A stretch of DNA of 64,000 nucleotides, from contig NZ_JH378879.1 in assembly GCF_000235485.1 (NCBI RefSeq), forward strand, positions 17,042-81,041. Reading direction: 5' to 3'. Both the position numbers and the translations under genes were made by a program. The notes below the pieces were generated by a model. It was not told the DNA's origin. It made no database searches and saw only the letters and a program-made list of their open reading frames with translations. Of this stretch, positions 47,491 through 56,812 are shown in pieces (the first letter of the stretch is position 1; the number at the start of each line of letters is the position of its first letter). This stretch comes from Streptococcus sp. oral taxon 058 str. F0407. GTDB lineage: Bacteria; Bacillota; Bacilli; Lactobacillales; Streptococcaceae.

Positions 47491-48285
47491 ATGGACTTGG
47501 GTGATAATGAGCTAACGCTGACCCCTATACCTGGGAAGAGCGGCAAGGCTTATATGGGAAGCTACCCTGATGGGAAGCGCGTCTTTGTAAAAATGAACAC
47601 CTCTCCAATCCTACCTGGCCTAGCCAGAGAACAAATCGCTCCTCAATTACTATGGACTCGTCGTTTAGCGGACGGTCGTGATATGTGTGCCCAAGAATGG
47701 TTGACGGGCAAAATATTGACCCCGCACGACATGAATCGCAAGCAGATCATCAATATCTTGACTCGTCTTCACCGCTCACGTCCCTTGATGAAGCAGTTGA
47801 GCCGTTTGGGATATACCATGGAGACGCCAGTAGACTTGTTGCAGTCTTGGAGGCAAGAAGCACCTGAAGTCTTGAAACGACATCAGTACTTAAATTCGGT
47901 GATTGATGATTTGCGCAGAACGGTTCCAGGCTTTAGAGAAGATTATGCAACGATTGTGCATGGGGACCTTCGCCATAGTAATTGGATTGAGACAGAGAGT
48001 GGTCTTGTTTATCTAGTGGATTGGGATTCGGTTCGTCTGACGGATCGTATGTTTGATGTGGCGCATTTGCTATGCCACTATATTCCAGATCATCAGTGGC
48101 GTCAATGGTTGAGAGACTACGGCTATAAGTACAATCAGACAGTTCTGGAAAAATTGTATTGGTACGGCCAGTATTCTTACTTGAGTCAGATTACCAAATA
48201 CTTTGTAAATCAAGATTTAGATAATGTAAACCGGGAGATTTATGCCTTGCGTGTCTTCCGTGACAAGTATGGAAAGAAGAGATGA
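47491..48285 (+). CDS. ccrZ: cell cycle regulator CcrZ, choline-kinase-like
   Basis: The 264-residue protein has a LicA/aminoglycoside-phosphotransferase fold with the catalytic motif [12 protein letters not shown] and metal-binding [11 protein letters not shown]. Its position upstream of trmB matches pneumococcal CcrZ, which couples division to DNA replication through FtsZ and DnaA and phosphorylates ribose-type sugars; this role is taken from the pneumococcal protein. It overlaps trmB by 4 nt. Confidence 0.9.
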   Translation: MDLGDNELTLTPIPGKSGKAYMGSYPDGKRVFVKMNTSPILPGLAREQIAPQLLWTRRLADGRDMCAQEWLTGKILTPHDMNRKQIINILTRLHRSRPLMKQLSRLGYTMETPVDLLQSWRQEAPEVLKRHQYLNSVIDDLRRTVPGFREDYATIVHGDLRHSNWIETESGLVYLVDWDSVRLTDRMFDVAHLLCHYIPDHQWRQWLRDYGYKYNQTVLEKLYWYGQYSYLSQITKYFVNQDLDNVNREIYALRVFRDKYGKKR

Positions 48286-48917
48286 GAGTTAGAAATCGTA
48301 AAGGGGCGACAGAGTTACTAGAGGCTAATCCCCAGTATGTTGTCCTCAATCCCTGGGAAGCTAAAGGGAAATGGCGAGACTTGTTTGGAAATGATAACCC
48401 GATTCATGTTGAAGTCGGAAGTGGCAAAGGAGCCTTCGTATCTGGTATGGCCAAACAAAACCCTGACATCAACTACATTGGGATTGACATCCAAAAGTCG
48501 GTATTGAGTTATGCCTTGGACAAAGTGCTTGAAGTTGGAGTGCCCAATATCAAGTTGTTGTGGGTAGATGGTTCGGATTTGACAGACTACTTTGAAGACG
48601 GTGAGATTGGTCGTCTCTACCTAAACTTTTCTGATCCTTGGCCTAAAAAACGCCATGAAAAACGTCGTTTGACCTACAAGAGTTTCTTGGATACCTTCAA
48701 GCGCATCTTGCCTGAGAATGGGGAAATCCATTTCAAGACAGACAATCGTGGCTTGTTTGAGTACAGCCTGGTGAGTTTTTCTCAGTACGGCATGAAACTG
48801 AACGGAGTTTGGTTGGACTTACATGCCAGTGATTTTGAAGGCAATGTCATGACGGAATATGAGCAAAAATTCTCCAACAAGGGTCAAGTGATCTACCGAG
48901 TTGAGGCAGAATTTTAA
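48282..48917 (+). CDS. trmB: tRNA (guanine-N7)-methyltransferase
   Basis: The 211-residue protein methylates G46 of tRNA with SAM. Motifs: [13 protein letters not shown] (SAM), [29 protein letters not shown] (family hallmark) and [13 protein letters not shown]. It is translationally coupled to ccrZ. Confidence 0.98.
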   Translation: MRVRNRKGATELLEANPQYVVLNPWEAKGKWRDLFGNDNPIHVEVGSGKGAFVSGMAKQNPDINYIGIDIQKSVLSYALDKVLEVGVPNIKLLWVDGSDLTDYFEDGEIGRLYLNFSDPWPKKRHEKRRLTYKSFLDTFKRILPENGEIHFKTDNRGLFEYSLVSFSQYGMKLNGVWLDLHASDFEGNVMTEYEQKFSNKGQVIYRVEAEF

Positions 48918-48954
48918 GAAATAGCTTAAAAACTAGCCGTTTGAGTGCTTATAC

Positions 48955-48983
48955 TTTACATAAATTAACAAACGTGCTATACT
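48955..48983 (+). promoter_or_regulatory. promoter of the rimP-nusA-infB operon
   Basis: -35 TTTACA (48955-48960), 17-nt spacer, extended -10 TGCTATACT (TATACT at 48978-48983). Confidence 0.75.
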
Positions 48984-49003
48984 GATAGTTAGAATATGAG
49001 AAA

Positions 49004-49031
49004 GAGAGGCGGGGAAATATCTTCGCCTCTT
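49004..49031 (+). promoter_or_regulatory. leader hairpin before rimP
   Basis: AGAGGCG pairs with CGCCTCT around a 12-nt loop, immediately after the predicted start of transcription and just before the rimP start. It could serve feedback by NusA or affect translation initiation; no T-run follows, so it is not a terminator. Confidence 0.5.
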
Positions 49032-49043
49032 GCTTATGAGGAG

Positions 49044-49523
49044 GTGGACGCAATCGCAACAATCGTAGAATTAGTCAGAGAAGTTGTAGAACCTGTCATC
49101 CAAGCACCTTTTGAACTCGTGGATATCGAGTATGGAAAGATTGGCAGTGACATGATTCTCAGTATTTTTGTAGATAAACCTGAAGGAATTACCTTGAACG
49201 ATACGGCAGACCTGACAGAAATAATCAGTCCTGTCCTAGACACCATCAAGCCTGATCCCTTCCCAGAACAATATTTTCTAGAAATCACCAGTCCAGGCTT
49301 GGAACGTCCTTTGAAAACCAAGGATGCAGTCGCTGGAGTAGTTGGAAAATACATCCATGTCGGGCTCTACCAAGCTATCGATAAGCAAAAAGTCTTTGAA
49401 GGAACCTTGGTATCCTTTGAAGAGGATGAGTTGACTATGGAGTATATGGACAAAACGCGTAAGAAAACCGTCCAAATTCCATACAGTTTAGTATCAAAAG
49501 CACGTTTAGCAGTAAAACTATAG
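49044..49523 (+). CDS. rimP: ribosome maturation factor RimP
   Basis: The product is 159 residues from GTG 49044, the length I recall for the pneumococcal protein. RimP assists 30S maturation. Motifs: [32 protein letters not shown] and VGKYIHV. The start is uncertain: GAGGAGG abuts the GTG directly, which is too close for normal use. The alternative ATG 48996 would add 16 residues ([16 protein letters not shown]) and start only about 6 nt after the predicted transcription start, through the leader hairpin. Confidence 0.93.
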   Translation: MDAIATIVELVREVVEPVIQAPFELVDIEYGKIGSDMILSIFVDKPEGITLNDTADLTEIISPVLDTIKPDPFPEQYFLEITSPGLERPLKTKDAVAGVVGKYIHVGLYQAIDKQKVFEGTLVSFEEDELTMEYMDKTRKKTVQIPYSLVSKARLAVKL

Positions 49524-49565
49524 AAAAGAAAGGATAGCTTTTGAGGATTCAAAAGCAAAGAAAAC

Positions 49566-50702
49566 ATGAGTAAAGAAATGCTAGAGGCCTTCCGCATTTT
49601 GGAAGAAGACAAGGGAATCAAAAAAGAAGACATCATCGACGCAGTAGTAGAGTCGCTTCGTTCCGCTTATCGTAGACGCTATGGTCAGTCAGATAGCGTA
49701 GCTATTGACTTCAACGAAAAAACAGGTGACTTTACAGTTTATACTGTCCGTGAAGTGGTTGATGAAGTATTTGATAGCCGTTTGGAAATCAGCTTGAAAG
49801 ATGCTCTTGCCATTAATTCAGCCTATGAGCTTGGAGACAAGATTAAGTTTGAAGAAGCACCAGCTGAGTTTGGTCGTGTAGCAGCCCAGTCTGCTAAACA
49901 AACCATTATGGAAAAAATGCGCAAGCAAACACGTGCCATCACTTACAATACTTACAAAGAACATGAACAAGAAATCATGTCTGGTACAGTAGAACGTTTT
50001 GACAACCGTTTCATCTATGTCAATCTTGGCAGCATCGAAGCTCAATTGTCAAAACAAGACCAAATCCCTGGAGAAGTCTTTGCTTCCCACGACCGTATCG
50101 AAGTCTACGTTTACAAGGTTGAAGACAACCCTCGTGGCGTCAACGTCTTTGTTAGCCGTAGCCATCCAGAAATGATCAAACGCTTGATGGAGCAAGAAAT
50201 TCCAGAAGTTTACGATGGAACTGTTGAAATCATGAGCGTAGCCCGTGAAGCAGGTGACCGTACTAAGGTTGCTGTTCGTAGCCACAATCCAAACGTGGAC
50301 GCTATCGGGACAATCGTTGGGCGTGGTGGTGCTAATATCAAGAAAATCACCAGCAAGTTCCACCCAGCTCGCTATGACGCCAAGAGCGACCGTATGATTC
50401 CTGTAGAAGAAAACATCGACGTTATCGAGTGGGTAGCAGATCCAGCTGAGTTTATCTACAATGCCATCGCACCTGCAGAGGTTGACCAAGTTATCTTTGA
50501 TGAAAACGACAGCAAACGTGCCTTGGTCGTTGTACCTGATAACAAGCTTTCTCTTGCCATCGGTCGTCGTGGACAAAACGTTCGCTTGGCAGCTCACTTG
50601 ACGGGTTACCGTATCGATATCAAGTCTGCCAGTGAGTTTGAAGCTATGGAAGAAGCAGGTCAAGTTGATTACGCAGTTGCGGATGAATTGATCGAAGAAT
50701 AA
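49566..50702 (+). CDS. nusA: transcription termination/antitermination factor NusA
   Basis: The 378-residue protein has an N-terminal RNA-polymerase-binding domain (about 1-125), S1 domain (about 135-200: GTVERFDNRFIYVNLG) and two KH domains (KVAVRSHNPNVDAIGTIVGR, LSLAIGRRGQNVRLAAHLTG). It lacks the acidic C-terminal repeats of proteobacterial NusA, as usual in Firmicutes. Confidence 0.98.
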   Translation: MSKEMLEAFRILEEDKGIKKEDIIDAVVESLRSAYRRRYGQSDSVAIDFNEKTGDFTVYTVREVVDEVFDSRLEISLKDALAINSAYELGDKIKFEEAPAEFGRVAAQSAKQTIMEKMRKQTRAITYNTYKEHEQEIMSGTVERFDNRFIYVNLGSIEAQLSKQDQIPGEVFASHDRIEVYVYKVEDNPRGVNVFVSRSHPEMIKRLMEQEIPEVYDGTVEIMSVAREAGDRTKVAVRSHNPNVDAIGTIVGRGGANIKKITSKFHPARYDAKSDRMIPVEENIDVIEWVADPAEFIYNAIAPAEVDQVIFDENDSKRALVVVPDNKLSLAIGRRGQNVRLAAHLTGYRIDIKSASEFEAMEEAGQVDYAVADELIEE

Positions 50703-50723
50703 AAGCTGCTAGGGGAGGGAAAG

Positions 50724-51017
50724 ATGAAAACAAGAAAAATCCCTTTGCGCAAGTCTGTTGTATCCAACGAAGTGATTGACAAGCGTGATTTGCTGCGTAT
50801 TGTCAAGAACAAAGAAGGACAGGTCTTTATCGATCCGACAGGCAAGGCCAATGGCCGCGGCGCTTATATCAAGCTAGACAATGCAGAAGCCCTAGAGGCC
50901 AAAAGGAAGAAAGTCTTTAACCGTAGCTTTAACATGGAAGTTGAAGAAAGCTTTTATGACGAGTTGATCGCTTATGTTGATCACAAAGTAAAAAGAAGAG
51001 AGTTAGGACTTGAATAA
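50724..51017 (+). CDS. ylxR: YlxR (RNase P modulator/DUF448) RNA-binding protein
   Basis: The 97-residue protein has the core motif KANGRGAYI preceded by LLRIVKNKEGQVFIDPTGK. The usual RxCxxC-like start reads LRKSVVSNEVI here, so the Cys motif is replaced. YlxR has been linked to RNase P RNA control in Bacillus. It overlaps ylxQ by 8 nt. Confidence 0.92.
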   Translation: MKTRKIPLRKSVVSNEVIDKRDLLRIVKNKEGQVFIDPTGKANGRGAYIKLDNAEALEAKRKKVFNRSFNMEVEESFYDELIAYVDHKVKRRELGLE

Positions 51018-51309
51018 GCAAAAGATAAGCAATCTCTTGGGTCTTGCTCAACGAGCAGGTAGGATCATATCGGGTGAGGAATTGGTGGTCAAGGCTATCC
51101 AAGACCAGAAAGCCAAGCTAGTCTTTCTAGCTCATGATGCTGGTCCCAATCTAACCAAGAAGATTCAAGATAAAAGTGACTATTATCAAGTAGAAGTTAT
51201 AACCGTGTTTTCAACACTGGAATTAAGCATAGCAGTCGGAAAATCTAGAAAGGTTTTGGCTGTGACAGATGCTGGATTTACAAAGAAAATGAGGTCTCTT
51301 ATGGAATAG
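51010..51309 (+). CDS. ylxQ: L7Ae-family RNA-binding protein YlxQ
   Basis: The 99-residue protein of the L7Ae/L30e/Gadd45 fold starts at TTG 51010 within ylxR. Motifs: [16 protein letters not shown] and [19 protein letters not shown]. Such proteins bind kink-turn RNA; YlxQ's target is not established. It lies between ylxR and infB in the conserved order. Confidence 0.92.
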   Translation: MNKQKISNLLGLAQRAGRIISGEELVVKAIQDQKAKLVFLAHDAGPNLTKKIQDKSDYYQVEVITVFSTLELSIAVGKSRKVLAVTDAGFTKKMRSLME

Positions 51310-51325
51310 AAGAGGAGGACATGAT

Positions 51326-54076
51326 TTGTCTAAGAAAAGATTGTACGAAATCGCAAAAGAACTTGGAAAAGAAAGTAAAGAAGTTGTAGCGCGTGCAAAA
51401 GAGTTGGGCTTGGATGTAAAAAGCCACTCATCGAGCGTGGAAGCTGCCGCTGCTGAACAAATCGCAGCTAGCTTTAAACCTGCACCTGTTCCTAAGGCAG
51501 AAGCAAAACCTGCAGCACCAAAAGCAAGTGTAGAAAAGAAAGCAGAAAAACCTGTTTCAGCTAAATCAGTTGTCACTAAGGAAGAAAAAGTAGTGGCTGC
51601 AAGACCGCAGAGCCGAAATTTCAAGGCGGAGCGTGAGGCACGTGCAAAAGAGCAGGCAGAGCGACGAAAACAAAACAAGGGCAATAACCGTGACCAACAA
51701 CAAAACGGTAACCGTCCGAAAAACGACGGGCGTAATGGTGGCAAACCTGGTCAAGGAAACCGCGACAATCGCCGATTTAATGACCAAGGGAAAAAACCAC
51801 AAGGTCAAGGTAATCGTGGCAATGATCGCCGTCAGCAACAAGACTTCCAGCCAAAACCAGCTGGACCACGTGTTGACTTTAAAGCCCGTGCAGCAGCCCT
51901 AAAAGCAGAGCAAAATGCAGAGTACGCACGCTCAAGCGAGGAGCGCTTCAAACAATCGCAAGCTGCCAAAGAAGCCTTGGCTCAAGCTAATAAACGCAAG
52001 GAGCCTGAGGAAATCTTTGAGGAAGCTGCTAAGTTAGCTGAACAAACGCAGCCAGCCGTAGCAGTAGCTCCTGTGGCTAAAGAAGCGCCAGTGGATACAC
52101 GTCGTAAAAAACAAGCTCGACCAGACAAAGAACGTGACGATTATGATCACGAAGAAGATGGTCCTAGAAAACAACAAAAGAATCGAAGTAGTCAGAATCA
52201 AGTGAGAAATCAAAGAAATAGTAACTGGAATAACAACAAAAAGAATAAAAAAGGCAACAAGCAAAATAACCGCAATCAGGCTCCAAAACCTGTTACAGAG
52301 CGTAAGTTCCATGAATTGCCAACAGAATTTGAATATACAGATGGTATGACCGTTGCGGAAATCGCAAAACGTATCAAACGTGAACCAGCTGAAATCGTTA
52401 AGAAACTCTTTATGATGGGGGTTATGGCCACACAAAATCAATCTTTGGATGGTGACACCATTGAACTCCTATTGGTAGATTATGGTATCGAAGCCAAACA
52501 AAAGGTTGAAGTGGACAACGCGGATATCGAGCGTTTCTTCGTCGAAGATGGTTATCTCAATGAAGATGAATTGGTTGAGCGTCCACCAGTTGTGACGATC
52601 ATGGGGCACGTTGACCATGGTAAAACAACCCTTCTAGATACCCTTCGTAACTCTCGTGTTGCGACAGGAGAGGCAGGTGGTATCACTCAGCATATCGGTG
52701 CCTACCAAATCGTGGAAAATGGCAAGAAGATTACCTTCCTTGATACACCAGGACACGCAGCCTTTACATCGATGCGTGCACGTGGTGCATCTGTTACCGA
52801 TATCACCATCTTGGTCGTAGCGGCAGATGACGGTGTTATGCCTCAGACTATCGAAGCCATCAACCACTCAAAAGCAGCCAACGTCCCAATCATCGTAGCC
52901 ATCAACAAGATTGATAAACCAGGTGCCAATCCAGAACGTGTTATCGGTGAATTGGCAGAGCATGGTGTCATGTCAACAGCTTGGGGTGGGGATTCTGAAT
53001 TTGTTGAAATCTCAGCCAAATTCAACCAAAACATCGATGAACTCTTGGAAACAGTCCTTCTTGTGGCTGAAATCCAAGAACTCAAGGCAGACCCAACAGT
53101 GCGTGCTATCGGTACGGTTATCGAAGCTCGTTTGGATAAAGGGAAAGGTGCGGTCGCAACCCTTCTTGTCCAACAAGGTACTCTGAATGTACAAGACCCT
53201 ATCGTTGTCGGAAATACCTTCGGTCGTGTCCGTGCTATGACCAATGACCTTGGTCGTCGTGTCAAGGTTGCAGGCCCATCAACACCAGTTTCTATCACAG
53301 GTTTGAACGAAGCGCCGATGGCGGGTGACCACTTTGCCGTTTACGAAGATGAAAAATCTGCGCGTGCAGCAGGTGAAGAACGTGCTAAACGTGCCCTTAT
53401 GAAACAACGTCAAGCTACCCAACGTGTCAGCCTTGAAAACCTCTTTGATACGCTTAAAGCTGGTGAACTCAAGTCAGTCAACGTCATCATCAAAGCCGAC
53501 GTACAGGGTTCTGTTGAAGCCCTTTCTGCCTCACTTCAAAAGATCGACGTGGAAGGTGTTAAAGTTACCATCGTCCACTCAGCGGTCGGTGCTATCAATG
53601 AATCTGATGTGACTCTTGCGGAAGCTTCAAATGCCTTTATCGTAGGTTTCAATGTACGCCCTACACCACAAGCTCGTCAACAAGCAGAAGCAGACGATGT
53701 AGAAATCCGTCTCCACAGCATTATCTACAAGGTTATCGAAGAGATGGAAGAAGCCATGAAAGGGATGTTGGATCCAGAATTCGAAGAAAAAGTTATCGGT
53801 GAAGCGGTTATTCGTGAAACCTTCAAGGTATCTAAAGTGGGAACCATCGGTGGATTCATGGTTACGAGTGGTAAGGTTACCCGTGACTCTAAAGTCCGTG
53901 TCATCCGTGACGGTGTCGTTATCTATGACGGTCAACTCGCAAGCTTGAAACACTACAAAGACGACGTCAAAGAAGTTACAAACGGTCGTGAAGGTGGATT
54001 GATGATTGAGGGCTACAATGATATCAAGATGGATGATGTCATTGAGGCCTACGTCATGGAAGAAATCAAGAGATAA
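51326..54076 (+). CDS. infB: translation initiation factor IF-2
   Basis: The 916-residue protein starts at TTG 51326, 7 nt after GAGGAGG. It has a first IF2_N domain, then a long low-complexity Ala/Lys/Arg/Asn/Gln-rich stretch (about 50-320), a second IF2_N domain, the G domain ([34 protein letters not shown]), and domains II-IV. It delivers fMet-tRNA to the 30S subunit. The Asn/Gln-rich stretch (about 110-180 and 270-325) is AT-rich and likely variable between strains. Confidence 0.98.
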   Translation: MSKKRLYEIAKELGKESKEVVARAKELGLDVKSHSSSVEAAAAEQIAASFKPAPVPKAEAKPAAPKASVEKKAEKPVSAKSVVTKEEKVVAARPQSRNFKAEREARAKEQAERRKQNKGNNRDQQQNGNRPKNDGRNGGKPGQGNRDNRRFNDQGKKPQGQGNRGNDRRQQQDFQPKPAGPRVDFKARAAALKAEQNAEYARSSEERFKQSQAAKEALAQANKRKEPEEIFEEAAKLAEQTQPAVAVAPVAKEAPVDTRRKKQARPDKERDDYDHEEDGPRKQQKNRSSQNQVRNQRNSNWNNNKKNKKGNKQNNRNQAPKPVTERKFHELPTEFEYTDGMTVAEIAKRIKREPAEIVKKLFMMGVMATQNQSLDGDTIELLLVDYGIEAKQKVEVDNADIERFFVEDGYLNEDELVERPPVVTIMGHVDHGKTTLLDTLRNSRVATGEAGGITQHIGAYQIVENGKKITFLDTPGHAAFTSMRARGASVTDITILVVAADDGVMPQTIEAINHSKAANVPIIVAINKIDKPGANPERVIGELAEHGVMSTAWGGDSEFVEISAKFNQNIDELLETVLLVAEIQELKADPTVRAIGTVIEARLDKGKGAVATLLVQQGTLNVQDPIVVGNTFGRVRAMTNDLGRRVKVAGPSTPVSITGLNEAPMAGDHFAVYEDEKSARAAGEERAKRALMKQRQATQRVSLENLFDTLKAGELKSVNVIIKADVQGSVEALSASLQKIDVEGVKVTIVHSAVGAINESDVTLAEASNAFIVGFNVRPTPQARQQAEADDVEIRLHSIIYKVIEEMEEAMKGMLDPEFEEKVIGEAVIRETFKVSKVGTIGGFMVTSGKVTRDSKVRVIRDGVVIYDGQLASLKHYKDDVKEVTNGREGGLMIEGYNDIKMDDVIEAYVMEEIKR

Positions 54077-54088
54077 GATTTTTGCTCC

Positions 54089-54255
54089 TTTCTGAGGTGG
54101 TGAGGGACGCAAGCAAACCGATGGTTTCATTGCTTATTTTTGAGCCTAAGGTCTCAAAAATCCCCTGTGATGGGACTGATAAATCAGTTCCATCACTTTC
54201 ACCACAGCGAAAGAAGCGGGTGGTTTCAAATTGAACTTTGTTTCAATTTGAAATG
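54089..54255. repeat. hairpin-rich composite repeat between infB and rbfA
   Basis: There are three strong inverted repeats in a row: ATTTTTGAG-CCTAAGGT-CTCAAAAAT (54136-54161), a 14-bp arm GTGATGGGACTGAT with one G-U mismatch (54167-54196), and TTTCAAATTGAA/TTCAATTTGAAA (54224-54253). The outer ends share CTTTC...GTGGTGA in inverted order (about 54089 and 54200). The first hairpin carries the same loop, in reverse orientation, as the element at 39785-39812. No ORF is supported. Confidence 0.5.
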
Positions 54256-54276
54256 AAAATCAATAAGCTTAAAAAT

Positions 54277-54301
54277 AGCTAGGTCTGCTGGCCTAGCTTT
54301 T
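54277..54301 (+). terminator. terminator between infB and rbfA
   Basis: AGCTAGG-N8-CCTAGCT followed by TTTT. rbfA may depend on read-through or on a weak promoter (TATAAA near 54309). Confidence 0.7.
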
Positions 54302-54330
54302 GGTTCATTATAAAAGTGAAAGGAAGAAAC

Positions 54331-54681
54331 ATGGCAAATCATTTCCGTACGGATCGTGTGGGCATGGAAATCAAGCGCGAAGTCAATGAGATTTTACAAA
54401 AGAAAGTCCGTGATCCGCGTGTCCAAGGCGTGACCATCACAGATGTTCAGATGCTGGGTGATCTGTCCGTTGCCAAGGTTTACTACACCATTTTGAGTAA
54501 CCTTGCTTCGGATAACCAGAAGGCTCAGATCGGGCTTGAAAAAGCAACTGGTACCATCAAACGTGAACTTGGTCGCAATTTGAAATTGTACAAAATTCCA
54601 GATTTGTCCTTCGTCAAAGACGAATCCATCGAATATGGAAACAAGATTGACGAAATGCTACGCAATCTGGATAAAAACTAA
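54331..54681 (+). CDS. rbfA: ribosome-binding factor A
   Basis: ATG 54331 follows AAAGGAAG; the product has 116 residues. It has a KH-like fold with [40 protein letters not shown] and [18 protein letters not shown]. RbfA helps 16S rRNA 5'-end processing and cold adaptation. Its stop codon is the first base of a BOX element. Confidence 0.97.
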   Translation: MANHFRTDRVGMEIKREVNEILQKKVRDPRVQGVTITDVQMLGDLSVAKVYYTILSNLASDNQKAQIGLEKATGTIKRELGRNLKLYKIPDLSFVKDESIEYGNKIDEMLRNLDKN

Positions 54682-54785
54682 TACTCTTCGAAAATCTCTT
54701 CAAACCATGTCAGCGTCGCCTTACCGTACTCAAGTACAGCCTGCGGCTAGCTTCCTGGTTTGCTCTTTGATTTTCATTGAGTATA
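54681..54785 (+). repeat. BOX element, A-C type (no boxB)
   Basis: The left part contains GTCAGCGTCGCCTTACCGTA, which matches the conserved boxA core used for BOX typing, here with one or two changes. The right part reads CCTGCGGCTAGCTTCCTGGT and ends TTTTCATTGAGTAT, the boxC end. The ends ATACTC...GAGTAT are inverted. BOX elements are typical of S. pneumoniae and its closest relatives. Confidence 0.92.
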
Positions 54786-54787
54786 AG

Positions 54788-54812
54788 AAAGAGGGGGTGA
54801 CCCTCTTTTTTT
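54788..54812 (+). terminator. terminator after rbfA/BOX
   Basis: AAAGAGGG-GGTGA-CCCTCTTT then TTTT. Confidence 0.88.
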
Positions 54813-54832
54813 GTGTGCGCCAGTCCTCCTTG

Positions 54833-54841
54833 TGGTATAAT
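54833..54841 (+). promoter_or_regulatory. extended -10 promoter of the DUF1858/DUF438 operon
   Basis: TGGTATAAT, about 45 nt upstream of the start codon, after a strong terminator. Confidence 0.65.
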
Positions 54842-54883
54842 ATAAGCAGAAAAATCATTTTAAAACATACAATGGAGGTCGTC

Positions 54884-55117
54884 ATGGACAATATCATCGA
54901 TGTGTCAATTCCCGTTGCAGAAGTGGTGGACAAGCATCCAGAAGTCTTGGAAATTCTAGTGGAGCTTGGTTTTAAACCACTTGCTAATCCCTTGATGCGA
55001 AATACTGTCGGTCGTAAGGTATCGCTCAAACAGGGTTCGAAGCTCGAAGGAACTCCTATGGACAAGATTGTCCGCACACTGGAAGCGAATGGTTACGAAG
55101 TGATTGGATTAGACTAA
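54884..55117 (+). CDS. DUF1858 domain protein
   Basis: ATG 54884 has GGAGG 5 nt upstream; longer frames start inside rbfA or the BOX element. The 77-residue protein is a single DUF1858 domain: IPVAEVVDKHPEVLEILVEL, then GFKPLANPLMRNTVGRKVSL and a helix to the end. DUF1858 domains are commonly found with hemerythrin/Fe-S repair proteins. It overlaps the DUF438 gene by 1 nt (TAATG), so the pair is coupled. Confidence 0.9.
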   Translation: MDNIIDVSIPVAEVVDKHPEVLEILVELGFKPLANPLMRNTVGRKVSLKQGSKLEGTPMDKIVRTLEANGYEVIGLD

Positions 55118-56451
55118 TGGCAGATGAACGGATTCATATCCTACGGGATATTTTGTTAGAATTGCACAATGGCGCCTCTCCTGAGTCAGTTCAGGAGCGT
55201 TTTGATGCGACCTTTACGGGTGTGTCAGCCATTGAGATTTCCCTCATGGAACACGAGCTGATGAACTCAGACTCAGGTGTCACCTTTGAAGATGTCATGG
55301 AACTCTGTGATGTCCATGCTAATCTTTTTAAAAATGCTGTTAAGGGTGTCCAAGTAGAGGATACCGAGCATCCTGGCCACCCCGTTCGCGTCTTCAAGGA
55401 TGAAAATCTGGCTCTCCGTGCTGCCTTGATTCGCATTCGGAGATTGTTAGATACCTATGAGTCTATGGAAGACGAGGAAATGCTGACAGAGATGCGTAAG
55501 GGTTTGGTTCGTCAAATGGGGCTTTTGGGGCAATTTGATACCCACTACCAACGCAAGGAAGAGCTCTTTTTCCCCATCATGGAGCGCTATGGTCACGATT
55601 CACCTCCCAAAGTCATGTGGGGGGTGGATGACCAGATCAGGGAACTCTTTCAAACAGCCCTAACGACAGCTAAGTCACTACCAGAAGTGTCGATTAGCAG
55701 TGTAAAGGAAACCTTCGAAGCTTTTGCGACAGAGTTTGAAAGTATGATTTTCAAGGAAGAGTCTATCCTTCTCATGATTCTCCTTGAGTCTTTCACCCAG
55801 GATGACTGGATTCAGATTGCGGAGGAGAGCGATGCCTACGGCTATGCCATCATCCGTCCGTCAGAGAAATGGGTTCCAGAACGCCAGAGTTTTGTTGAGG
55901 AAAAGAGTGAAGTGGAGTCCGTGGAACTAGACACTGCTGAAGGCCAAGTGCAACAAGTTATCGATACGCCAGAAGGCCAGTTCACCATTACCTTTACTCC
56001 TAAGGAAAAGGAAGCAGTGCTGGACCGCCATAGTCAACAGGCTTTTGGGAATGGCTATCTCTCGGTCGAGCAGGCCAACCTCATCCTCAATCACCTCCCT
56101 ATGGAGATTACCTTTGTCAATAAAGACAATATTTTCCAGTATTACAATGACAATGCACCAGCTGATGAGATGATTTTCAAACGGACACAGTCCCAAGTTG
56201 GGCGCAATGTTGAACTCTGCCATCCGCCCAAGTACCTAGAAAAGGTGAAGGCCGTTATGAAAGGTCTTCGTGAAGGAGTCAAGGACAAGTATGAAATGTG
56301 GTTCAAGTCTGATTCGCGAGGCAAGTTTGTCCACATCACCTACGCTGCAGTACACGATGAGAACGGAGAATTCCAAGGCGTGCTAGAGTATGTTCAGGAT
56401 ATCCAGCCCTACCGAGAGATTGATACGGACTACTTCCGTGGATTAGAATAA
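55117..56451 (+). CDS. DUF438 protein: hemerythrin-like domain plus PAS domain
   Basis: The 444-residue protein has an N-terminal DUF438 helical region (about 1-75), a hemerythrin-like four-helix bundle (about 80-215) with candidate iron ligands H87 in EHPGHPV, HYQRKEELFFPIMERYGHD and a C-terminal Glu-rich helix, and a PAS domain (about 325-435: LPMEITFVNKDNIFQYYN, RNVELCHPP). It likely senses oxygen, NO or redox state through a di-iron site and perhaps a PAS ligand. No output domain is present. Confidence 0.9.
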   Translation: MADERIHILRDILLELHNGASPESVQERFDATFTGVSAIEISLMEHELMNSDSGVTFEDVMELCDVHANLFKNAVKGVQVEDTEHPGHPVRVFKDENLALRAALIRIRRLLDTYESMEDEEMLTEMRKGLVRQMGLLGQFDTHYQRKEELFFPIMERYGHDSPPKVMWGVDDQIRELFQTALTTAKSLPEVSISSVKETFEAFATEFESMIFKEESILLMILLESFTQDDWIQIAEESDAYGYAIIRPSEKWVPERQSFVEEKSEVESVELDTAEGQVQQVIDTPEGQFTITFTPKEKEAVLDRHSQQAFGNGYLSVEQANLILNHLPMEITFVNKDNIFQYYNDNAPADEMIFKRTQSQVGRNVELCHPPKYLEKVKAVMKGLREGVKDKYEMWFKSDSRGKFVHITYAAVHDENGEFQGVLEYVQDIQPYREIDTDYFRGLE

Positions 56452-56460
56452 GGAGAATCA

Positions 56461-56715
56461 ATGAGTTACGAACAAGAATTTATGAAGGAATTTGAGGCCT
56501 GGGTTAATACCCAGATCATGATCAACGACATGGCGCACAAGGAAAGTCAAAAGGTCTACGAAGAAGACCAAGACGAGCGTGCCAAAGATGCCATGATTCG
56601 CTACGAGAGTCGCTTGGATGCCTACCAGTTCTTGCTGGGTAAGTTTGAAAATTTCAAAGCAGGCAAGGGATTTCATGATTTGCCAGAGGGCTTGTTTGGT
56701 GAGAGAAACTATTAA
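56461..56715 (+). CDS. DUF1912 family small protein
   Basis: The 84-residue soluble protein is predicted to be all helical: FMKEFEAWVNTQIMINDMAH, then RYESRLDAYQFLLGKFENFK and FHDLPEGLFG. It belongs to DUF1912, which is confined to streptococci and relatives, with no known role. It begins 9 nt after the DUF438 gene and probably shares its transcript. Confidence 0.85.
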   Translation: MSYEQEFMKEFEAWVNTQIMINDMAHKESQKVYEEDQDERAKDAMIRYESRLDAYQFLLGKFENFKAGKGFHDLPEGLFGERNY

Positions 56716-56730
56716 AATGAATATCCTTTC

Positions 56731-56795
56731 TTGATTTTTTCTCAAAATCTTGATAGAATATCTTTATTAAATCCTTGTCAGAGCAGGGATTTTTT
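56731..56795 (+). promoter_or_regulatory. promoter with an immediate 5' hairpin before the HhH gene
   Basis: -35 TTGATT (56731-56736), 17-nt spacer, -10 TAGAAT (56754-56759). Only about 10 nt later AATCCTTG/CAGGGATT (56770-56791) forms a hairpin followed by TTTTTT. It can terminate the upstream operon and would also cap the 5' end of the new transcript. Confidence 0.6.
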
Positions 56796-56812
56796 ATTGA
56801 AAGGATTTTATC

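Noticed and set aside
50049-50663. Minus-strand ORF of 204 codons inside nusA
   Set aside because: It is antisense to the KH domains, has no start signals, and its composition mirrors highly expressed codons.
53627-54130. Minus-strand ORF of 167 codons over the end of infB
   Set aside because: It lies antisense to the conserved IF-2 C-terminus and is explained by biased codon use there.
54635-54883. N-terminal extension of the DUF1858 gene
   Set aside because: It would run through the rbfA end, the BOX element and a terminator; ATG 54884 has a proper ribosome site and promoter.
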